From contig JAUIJL010000016.1 in NCBI GenBank assembly GCA_030431255.1, forward strand, positions 1 through 64,000: a stretch of DNA of 64,000 nucleotides, read 5' to 3'. Shown piece after piece: positions 16,303 to 22,562 of this stretch. How positions within the stretch are numbered: the stretch's first letter is position 1; every line of letters starts with the position of its first letter. Both the position numbers and the translations under genes were made by a program. The stretch is from Thermoanaerobaculia bacterium (lineage in GTDB: Bacteria > Acidobacteriota > Thermoanaerobaculia > Multivoradales > J023). Under the pieces are notes generated by a model, which made no database searches, was not told the DNA's origin, and saw nothing but the letters and a program-made list of their open reading frames with translations.

Positions 16303-17793
16303 ATGTTTTTCAGCTCCGTGGTGCGAAAGATCGACCTGCCGGAATTCGGCGCGAGGCTCCGGGTGTCGGAAAACTTCCATCGGGTGGAGGTCTTCCGTTT
16401 GACCGAGGACGCCGAGGAGGAGAGCCTCGGGTTCGTCCGTCGGCGATTCTGGAAACAGGAAAGTCGTTTTCCGCTCGATGAAGAGCGGATCTTGGTGGTC
16501 TACCGGGCGGATTGGTTTTTGGGCGAGGGCACCGAGGTCTGGAATCGGTTGACGGTCCGCCTGGACGACGACTCGAGCGAGGTCCATGTGGTCCAAGTGC
16601 TCGACCCGAGATGGTTGCCGGGACTCGTGGTTTTCTTGTTGGCCTTGTCGTCGCTACTGAGCTTGCAGACCTTCGGAGGCATCTATTCCAATCCGGTGCT
16701 CGGCGGTCTGGCTCTCGGCTTGCTGTTCGTGCCGATGTTGTGGGGGATCCCGGGTCTCCGGAGGGGAGTGTGGGAAGCAGGAATCCTGATGCTGTGCGGG
16801 ATGAGCACCTTTGTCTTCGCAGCCCTTGTTCCGGACGGGATGACGGGCCCCCCCGGGCCGGAGTCCGGCATGGGTTTTCTCCCCATCTTGATCTTCGGCA
16901 GCTATATCTTGATCGCTGTCGCGAGGACGATGATCGGCCTACCCGCGGCGATCTCCCGTTTTCGCCGGGAGAGATTCCCGAACGAAGGCGAGCCCCCTCT
17001 CCTCTACGGGCTCTTCGGTGCCCGGCTCGGGCTCACGGATCGATGGCGGCTTACCCTTTCCGATCTCGAGCTCACGTTCCATTGGACCCCGGGATTCGGC
17101 CGTTTGTGGATCACCTCCGAAGGAGACACGATTCCCGTCTACGGGCTCGACCGAAAGCAACCGGCCCCCGTGGGTCTCACCGGCGACAAGCAGCTGACCG
17201 TCGGCCCGCTGCTCGGTCTGCCGCTGCCTTACGGATTCCAGGTGGATCTCGGGGACCAGGGCACCTATCGCATCGTCGACGGCGCGGCCGGGAGGCTTTC
17301 GCGAGCCTTCGGTCTGATGCTCGGTGCCGCGGCGCTCGGCGGCTTTGCCTGGGGCTTTGCCGGTATCGTCGACGCGCCGATTCGGGTGTGGTTCTGGGAT
17401 CTACCGGCCGCCTGGATGCTCGGGCTGACGGCGGTGGCGGCGATCGTCGTCGGCTTTTCGTCGCTCTTCGTGACGCTTGGGATCCGACCGGGATCGTTCG
17501 AGGCCCTCGGGCTCTGGACGACGCTCGCGGCCGGTGGCATGTCCCTGCTCGTCTGGGTCCTTTCCGGTAGCGGGTCCCTTTTTTACGGACCGAACGAACC
17601 TGGAAGCATTCGGATCGTCGACCAAGCATTCGGGGTGTTCTGGGGATTGATAGGCCTTCTGGCGACGGTTTTGTGGCTCAATTTCCTGGCCCATGCGCGG
17701 ATCTGGCGGGAAGTCGCCCACTCGGCAAGCCTCGAGCCGACTTGGACACGAATGGACGAGCAGCCCGTGGAGCTCGATGGGCGTGAAGACTAG
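16303..17793 (+). CDS. membrane protein, tandem paralogue 2 of 3
   Basis: A 496-residue paralogue of its neighbours, starting 12 bp after the first. Shared blocks are IDLPEFGARLRVSENFHRVE, VFRLTEDAEEE, SRFPLDEERILVV, HWTPGFGRLWITSEGDT, YGLDRKQPAPVGL, VGPLLGLPLPYGFQVDLGD and SLEPTWTRMDEQ. Layout: soluble N-terminus (1-100), about three helices (103-215), soluble middle domain (230-330), and four helices (335-470). GGGGAGAG precedes the ATG. Unknown function, probably an inner-membrane protein. Confidence 0.75.
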   Translation: MFFSSVVRKIDLPEFGARLRVSENFHRVEVFRLTEDAEEESLGFVRRRFWKQESRFPLDEERILVVYRADWFLGEGTEVWNRLTVRLDDDSSEVHVVQVLDPRWLPGLVVFLLALSSLLSLQTFGGIYSNPVLGGLALGLLFVPMLWGIPGLRRGVWEAGILMLCGMSTFVFAALVPDGMTGPPGPESGMGFLPILIFGSYILIAVARTMIGLPAAISRFRRERFPNEGEPPLLYGLFGARLGLTDRWRLTLSDLELTFHWTPGFGRLWITSEGDTIPVYGLDRKQPAPVGLTGDKQLTVGPLLGLPLPYGFQVDLGDQGTYRIVDGAAGRLSRAFGLMLGAAALGGFAWGFAGIVDAPIRVWFWDLPAAWMLGLTAVAAIVVGFSSLFVTLGIRPGSFEALGLWTTLAAGGMSLLVWVLSGSGSLFYGPNEPGSIRIVDQAFGVFWGLIGLLATVLWLNFLAHARIWREVAHSASLEPTWTRMDEQPVELDGRED

Positions 17794-17816
17794 CGGATAG
17801 CGGATTGGAAGCTGTG

Positions 17817-19367
17817 ATGTTTCGAAGGAAGCTGACGCAAATCGATCTACCGGAATTCGGCGCGATGCTGAAGGCCTCGCCGAGTCTTCGTCGCGTGGAG
17901 GTCTACCGAACGGTCGACGACTCGGCGCCGGTGCTCTTGGGAAAGATGAATCGATGGGAATTCGTGGGGCGGGAGCTGCGATTTCCGATCGACGACGAGC
18001 GGGTATTGCTCCTGCGAGGGGTCCGGGGAGACTTCGGCGACCCCACGGAGGAGTGGGCTCATCTCCGGGTCGGGCTGGAAGGAAGCGAGGACGCCCCCGA
18101 GGTCAGGCTGGTTCAAAGGATCGACCCGCGTTGGTACGCAGTGGCGCCTGCCATGCTGTTCGGCTCGCTCATCAATTTCGGCTTGGCTCCGGTCGGTAGC
18201 GCGCTGTTCACGCTTTCGCTCTGGGTCTGCTCGGCCTGCCTGGCGGTCTTCACCGGGATATGGCTGCTTTCCGCTCGCGGTGTGAAGGCTGCCGCGGCGG
18301 GACTGTGGCTCGCCACGGTCTATTCCGGCTCCTTTGCGTTGGCCGCGGTACCGCCCGTGGTTTACGCAACCCTGGTCGACCCACCCGACAGCTTGCTGCG
18401 AGATGCGCTGTTCATGTTTGGGGTGTCTTTCGGGCCGCTCGGCCTCTTCTTGTGGGTTTCGATGATCTCGGTGCTGGACCGGCTGCCGCCGGCGCTGGCG
18501 CGATATCGCGGCGAGCCGGATCCGGGAATCTGCTCAGCCTCCCTGCTGCGACGCTTCGGGTCGCGCCTGGGACTCGAAAGGCGACGGCTCCCAATCCCCG
18601 AAACCGAGCTCGTCTTGCGTTGGGCCCCCGGATTCCGCGACCTCTCCCTGGAATCTCGAGGGACGACACTGCCGGTCCACGGCCTCGACCGGAAGAGCTC
18701 CGTGCCTGTGGGTTTGAGCGAGGGCACACAGATCGATATCGGACCGCTGCACGGTTGGCCCCTGCCCGACGAGCTCGACGTCGTCCTCGGCGACCGAGGC
18801 ACCTTCCGGGTCACCGACGCAGGCACACAGCGGAGGTCCAACGCCTTCGAATCGACGGTGATCGCCTGTGCACTGGGCGGGGCGGGCTGGGGTTTGTGGA
18901 CCAGTGGGATCCCTCACATCCCCTTCTGGAGTGCCGCAGTGCCGGCGCCATGGCTCCTCAGCTTCGTCCTGGTCGCCGCCGGCATCGTCTTCACGTCGGC
19001 TGTGATCACCATCCTCGGCGTGCGACCCGCCCTTTCCGAACGGATCGGTCGATGGGTGGCGACGCTCACCGTCGGCCCCTGCCTCTTTTTGCCTTGGATG
19101 GCCTGGATTGGTTATTTATTTCTGGGGGATCACGAGGATCTCGCCATATTGAGGTGGATCTTCGGGGTGATCCTGGTACCGATCACCCTCATGGTCTTCG
19201 GGCTGTGGCTTTTCTTCCTTCTGGGGAAATTCAGCCTGTGGACGGACGACGATCCAGTGGACCTCGAGCCCCGTTGGAACGTGTATGAAGACCCGGACGC
19301 TCCAGCTCCACCAAAACAGCCCGACCCCGTCGACCGCGACGTGGTGGCTGATCGTATAGATTCGTGA
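17817..19367 (+). CDS. membrane protein, tandem paralogue 3 of 3
   Basis: A 516-residue third copy. It has IDLPEFGAMLKASPSLRRVE, LRFPIDDERVLLLRG, LRWAPGFRDLSLESRGTT, HGLDRKSSVPVGLSEGTQID, IGPLHGWPLPDELDVVLGD and the tail LEPRWNVYEDPDAPAPPKQP. I chose the ATG at 17817, with GGAA 6 bases upstream, because it aligns with both paralogues; an earlier TTG at 17805 is also open. Two of the three middle domains keep a GLDRK motif. A recognisable tail of yet another copy survives at 21.5 kb, so the array was once longer or has been rearranged. Confidence 0.75.
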   Translation: MFRRKLTQIDLPEFGAMLKASPSLRRVEVYRTVDDSAPVLLGKMNRWEFVGRELRFPIDDERVLLLRGVRGDFGDPTEEWAHLRVGLEGSEDAPEVRLVQRIDPRWYAVAPAMLFGSLINFGLAPVGSALFTLSLWVCSACLAVFTGIWLLSARGVKAAAAGLWLATVYSGSFALAAVPPVVYATLVDPPDSLLRDALFMFGVSFGPLGLFLWVSMISVLDRLPPALARYRGEPDPGICSASLLRRFGSRLGLERRRLPIPETELVLRWAPGFRDLSLESRGTTLPVHGLDRKSSVPVGLSEGTQIDIGPLHGWPLPDELDVVLGDRGTFRVTDAGTQRRSNAFESTVIACALGGAGWGLWTSGIPHIPFWSAAVPAPWLLSFVLVAAGIVFTSAVITILGVRPALSERIGRWVATLTVGPCLFLPWMAWIGYLFLGDHEDLAILRWIFGVILVPITLMVFGLWLFFLLGKFSLWTDDDPVDLEPRWNVYEDPDAPAPPKQPDPVDRDVVADRIDS

Positions 19368-19538
19368 CCTTTCGAAACCGGCCGGAGCCAGAGCAACGAG
19401 GGTCCGCCTGCAATCTGATTAAAGCGTTCTCAAATTGCGTGACGCGATCCGCCGTGCCCACCACTCTTCGGGTCCTTCAACGGACGACCAATCCACGGGC
19501 AGGGCCGCTCCCACGACGGGGATTCGGCGACAGGCCGG

Positions 19539-20591
19539 TCAGGACGGTTCGCGGAACACGTCGTCCACGGATTGAGCGCTCAGAACACGGGGAATCCAGC
19601 GTTGGAGCTGCTCCAAGCTCGCCCCGCGCAGCTTGGGACGAGCGGCCTCGACGGAATCGGGACCGAACTTGGCGGCCAAGAGCTCGCAAAGAGACGCCTC
19701 GAAACCCTCCGAGCGCCCTTGCTGTAGGCCCTCCTTCCTGCCTTGTTGAACGCCTTGTTGCATTCCCCTCTGAATGCCTTCTTGCAGACCTTCTTCTTTC
19801 CATTGGTCGGACCAGCTGTGCATGTGGTTCTCCATGTAGGTCCTGAATTCGTAGAGATCGGCGAGTCTCGGTAGCTCGATGCCTTGAATGCGGCTGGGCA
19901 AGACGACCTTGGAGAGCCAAGCCAGAAGGTCGCGCCGGAGTGACTGGTTGTCCGGGCTCTCCGGGACGACGGCCTCGAAGAGCTGCAAGGCACGGTCGAG
20001 CTCTTCACTCCTGGAAGCCTGCTCGGCCCGAACGATGCCGGAGACGACGTTGTCTTCGTCCAAAGACTCCAAGGACAGCCGCCGCTCGTCGATGACCGCG
20101 TAGCGCAGGGCCGGGCGGTAGGGCAGGATGGCCTCCGGAACCGGTTGAAACAGGTCTCCGACCTCGAGCGGTGAGCTCCACCGGCTCTCGCCATTATAAA
20201 ACACCACGGGAAAGACGATCGGGAAAGGCTCCCGAGGTCGGACGAAGCCCTGGCGGCGCAGGCGTTGGCAGAGCAGGAAGACGTATGCGCCCAGGCGCAA
20301 GGCCATGTCGTGGTCGAGGGAGCTTTGCAGCTCCAGGAGCACGACGACGAGGATCTCGCGATCCCGCCAATGGACCTTCCAGACGATGTCGGAGCGTCGC
20401 TCCTCGAACTCACCGGGCAGGTCGCCGGAAAGAAGCTCAGAGGGCAAGCTTTCCAAGGTCGTGAAGTCGAGGTCGCGGATCCAAGGCTCGTGGACGAAGC
20501 CGAGCAGCAGATCGCGGACGACCCGTGGATGGCTGAAGAGCAGCCGCTGGCTGCGGTCGTGGGCGTTGTGAGGAATCGGCTCTTTCACCAT
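19539..20591 (-). CDS. Rpn-family recombination-promoting nuclease / PD-(D/E)XK transposase-like protein
   Basis: A 350-residue member of the Rpn (transposase_31/DUF4351) group, DNA endonucleases linked to RecA-independent recombination. It begins with FSHPRVVRDLLLGFVHEPW (typical N-terminus), followed by RRSDIVWKV and VVVLLELQSSLD, which hold the active-site Asp and the ExQ pair of the nuclease fold. IVFPVVFYNGESRW is another family block. The C-terminal part carries a Gln/Gly-rich repeat (GLQEGIQRGMQQGVQQGRKE) of variable length, then a helical tail (LCELLAAKFGPDSVEAAR). ATG at 20591. Nothing suggests inverted repeats of an insertion sequence. It lies among decayed fragments. Confidence 0.85.
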   Translation of the reverse strand: MVKEPIPHNAHDRSQRLLFSHPRVVRDLLLGFVHEPWIRDLDFTTLESLPSELLSGDLPGEFEERRSDIVWKVHWRDREILVVVLLELQSSLDHDMALRLGAYVFLLCQRLRRQGFVRPREPFPIVFPVVFYNGESRWSSPLEVGDLFQPVPEAILPYRPALRYAVIDERRLSLESLDEDNVVSGIVRAEQASRSEELDRALQLFEAVVPESPDNQSLRRDLLAWLSKVVLPSRIQGIELPRLADLYEFRTYMENHMHSWSDQWKEEGLQEGIQRGMQQGVQQGRKEGLQQGRSEGFEASLCELLAAKFGPDSVEAARPKLRGASLEQLQRWIPRVLSAQSVDDVFREPS

Positions 20592-20965
20592 GGGAGAGCC
20601 ACTGCCTCGTTAGAGGTCGGATGCGTCACTTCGGGAGCGGGCCGAGGCGTCGATGAGAACGGATCGAAAGACATTTCGTAAGTGGGTTTCCGGATTCGCG
20701 GGCGAACGTCTCTGGAACGCTGGATCATGTCGGCCTCCTTAGTTTGTGCGCAGTCTCAGGTCCGGTGCCTCGATGCTTCCGGAGAAGCGCCGGGATCGAG
20801 CTCGTCTCGATCCTCGTCCTCGCCCGAAAATCCTCTCCGGCCTCCGGCTCTGAGACCGCTTTCTCGGAATTTCGGTGTGAAGCGGTCGTGATCGGTGACG
20901 TACGGGTGTCGTAATCTACCGAAGAAAGAGAGGGCATGTCAAAAAACAACGTTTTTCTCTCTATA
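20592..20965. other. intergenic, no gene seen
   Basis: About 370 bp upstream of the minus-strand Rpn gene. Its promoter should lie here. Neither strand shows a convincing coding frame, and I found no strong hairpin. Confidence 0.4.
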
Positions 20966-21419
20966 TCAGTAATTCGGCCGAAACCTCACGAAGGCGATCT
21001 TCTCCACGGCTTCCTCGAGCAGCCCATCGACCGCGGGTCGGATCTCGAAAACCCGGAGCATTTGGCGGCAAATCTCAGAAGGGGATGGAAGGCCGTGCTC
21101 GAAACCTTCGAAAAACCCATCACCGAGTTTCGCAGGTCGATGTTCTTAAACCCTTCTGAAACCGCCGATTTTAGTTTCCATTCCCTGAGCTGGTGACCCC
21201 GCTCGACGACGAGGAGCCGTGAGCTTGCCCTGCCGTTCACGGGTGGGTAGGATTCCGACATGCACCGATCCTCCGCCACCAGGTCGAGGTCGTTGGTTTG
21301 ACGAGGGACGCCGTGCAGGAGCCGGCGAACGAGCCGCCTACGTGTTAGGCCACGCCCAGCTCTTCGAGAAGGTCGATCACCTCCATCACGGATCTCAGCG
21401 GCGTCCAGAAATCCGTCAC
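20966..21419 (-). pseudogene. decayed nucleotidyltransferase-like gene
   Basis: On the minus strand a GTG at 21419 starts VTDFWTPLRSVMEVIDLLEE and then LGVA before a TAA. Past the stop the DNA still reads GGSFAG, and after a frame change HGVPRQTNDLDLVAED. Together these follow the GGSLASSxHGxPRxTxDxDLV signature of minimal nucleotidyltransferases of toxin-antitoxin type. Further on, another frame reads PSPSEICRQMLRVFEIRP and EEAVEKIAFVRFRPNY to a stop at 20966-20968, which may be an unrelated tail. At least one stop and one frameshift make the gene dead. Confidence 0.5.
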
Positions 21420-21540
21420 GGATCCGTCTCGGGCTTGTCGAGAGGCCCGTAGACCTTCTCCGCGAGCTCTTTCCCGAGGGTCAGGTCGAAAAGCCGGCGG
21501 CGGATTTCCGCCTCGTCGGCCTCGGGGTAGCCCCATTGGA
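21416..21540 (-). pseudogene. C-terminal tail of the gene once upstream of the nucleotidyltransferase
   Basis: The minus strand reads WGYPEADEAEIRRRLFDLTL, then GKELAEKVYGPLDKPETDP, to a TGA that overlaps the GTG of the nucleotidyltransferase remnant (GTGA overlap). Such tight coupling suggests the two were partners. The sequence is cut off at about 21535-21540, exactly where the plus-strand tail of a membrane-protein paralogue begins. Confidence 0.45.
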
Positions 21541-21605
21541 ACGCTTACGAAGACCCGGACGCTCCAGCTCTGCCGGCACAGCCCGACCTCGCTCCACATC
21601 GATGA
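21531..21605 (+). pseudogene. tail of a fourth membrane-protein paralogue
   Basis: The plus strand reads PHWNAYEDPDAPALPAQPDL then APHR and stop. It matches the tail of the third paralogue at about 19270-19325 (PRWNVYEDPDAPAPPKQPDP) both as protein and as DNA. Only these 24 codons remain. Confidence 0.65.
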
Positions 21606-22016
21606 AGTGAAGCTCCCGATCCTCGTAGTGACGGGTCACCGTCCGCTTCGACAAATTCCTCCTCTTGGGATCCCGAGCTTCGGCCGCCGCCTTGGGTGTG
21701 ACCCGTAGAAACACCTTTGTCTACATCGGTAACAGCGAGCCCGGGAGATGGCCGCTTCACCCTTCCTGCCATGGCCGTGTGACCGACGCCGTTCCCGGGA
21801 TTGGTCCCTCATGGGTGTTTACCGATCCCCAATTTCAAGCTCCTGGTAGCAATTTCGCTTCACATCCCGACGATGGTACGACCATTGCTCTTAGAAGAAG
21901 CCGACGGATGAAGGAGCTGGAAACAAGCATTCCGAGCTCGCCGTCGGATCCACCGAGCGTCTGCATCGGCAAGCCTCGGAAACCTATTTTCAGAAACCCT
22001 TTTAAGGAGCCTCGAA
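21606..22016. other. region upstream of the lanthipeptide precursors
   Basis: About 410 bp with no supported gene. It should carry the promoter of the precursor genes. I found no clear -35/-10 pair. Confidence 0.35.
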
Positions 22017-22142
22017 ATGACCAACGTTCTTTCTTTGCAAACCCTGCCGTCCACCAACCTCCTCCCCGATGCCTGTGGCTCGAACATCAGCTGTCAGTCC
22101 ACCAACTCCTGCATCTCGCGCAAGAGCCGGCTGGCTGCTTGA
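22017..22142 (+). CDS. class III lanthipeptide precursor 1
   Basis: A 41-residue precursor. The leader has VLSLQTL, matching the ILxLQ-type helix that class III synthetases recognise. The core begins near residue 20 and contains CGSNISCQSTNSCISRKSR. S25, S28 and C32 form the SxxSxxxC pattern that class III enzymes turn into labionin or lanthionine rings; S22, T29, S31, S34 and S37 are further dehydration candidates, and C20 and C26 further thiols. A perfect AAGGAG lies 7 bases before the ATG. It is 221 bp from a near-identical second copy (Asn30 here, Ala30 there) and just upstream of the LanKC gene. The basic end RKSRLAA is unusual. No dedicated leader peptidase is seen. Confidence 0.85.
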   Translation: MTNVLSLQTLPSTNLLPDACGSNISCQSTNSCISRKSRLAA

Positions 22143-22237
22143 CACCTTTGAAGGTGTGCCGACGCACGCCTCTTGCCTTGAACCTGTCCGAACCAACGAA
22201 CCAACGAACCAACGAACCTTTTCTAAGGAGCCTTCAG
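22143..22237. repeat. spacer with a small hairpin and AACCAACG repeats
   Basis: Between the two precursors there is a small hairpin (ACACCT/AGGTGT, about 22142-22157) and 3.5 copies of AACCAACG at 22191-22218. The spacer differs from the DNA upstream of the first precursor, although the coding regions are nearly identical. Confidence 0.7.
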
Positions 22238-22363
22238 ATGACCAACGTTCTTTCCTTGCAGACCCTGCCGTCCACCAACCTCCTCCCCGATGCCTGTGGC
22301 TCGAACATCAGCTGTCAGTCCACCGCTTCCTGCATCTCGCGCAAGAGCCGACTGGCTGCTTGA
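22238..22363 (+). CDS. class III lanthipeptide precursor 2
   Basis: A second 41-residue precursor identical to the first except Ala30 for Asn30. That position is inside the SxxSxxxC segment (S25, S28, C32), so the two products would differ by one residue between ring-forming residues. AAGGAG lies 7 bases before the ATG. It is followed at once by a strong hairpin that would let precursor transcripts outnumber those of the synthetase, as is usual in lanthipeptide operons. The leader VLSLQTLPSTNLLPDA is unchanged, so both should be handled by the same LanKC. Confidence 0.85.
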   Translation: MTNVLSLQTLPSTNLLPDACGSNISCQSTASCISRKSRLAA

Positions 22364-22379
22364 GCGATGCCTCTCTGAG

Positions 22380-22402
22380 AGGGGCGGCGCTGTGCCGCCC
22401 CT
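22380..22402 (+). terminator. attenuating hairpin between precursors and lanKC
   Basis: A 9-bp stem AGGGGCGGC/GCCGCCCCT with loop GCTGT begins 17 bp after the second precursor's stop. It is followed by CGCGCTTT, a short T-run, so it is probably a partial terminator or a 3' stabilising structure. A run CTTTTCTTTTTT occurs about 50 bp further on. Confidence 0.65.
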
Positions 22403-22562
22403 CGCGCTTTGGCTCGGCCGCAGTCGATTTCTCAGCTCTCTTGATTCTTTTCTTTTTTAGTGGCGCTTCGCAGCGATCTCTGCGACGGCGAGGCGTAGCC
22501 GTGATTCTTGCCTAGCTCTTATTCTTTTTCTCACTCACACCTTCACCCCAAGGAACACCTTC

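Noticed and set aside
19539..20591. insertion sequence carrying the Rpn gene
   Set aside because: I could not find flanking inverted repeats or a target duplication. Rpn genes are not classical insertion sequences.
20936..21196. 86-codon plus-strand frame after the Rpn gene
   Set aside because: No ribosome-binding site or family. The opposite strand reads as decayed coding sequence.
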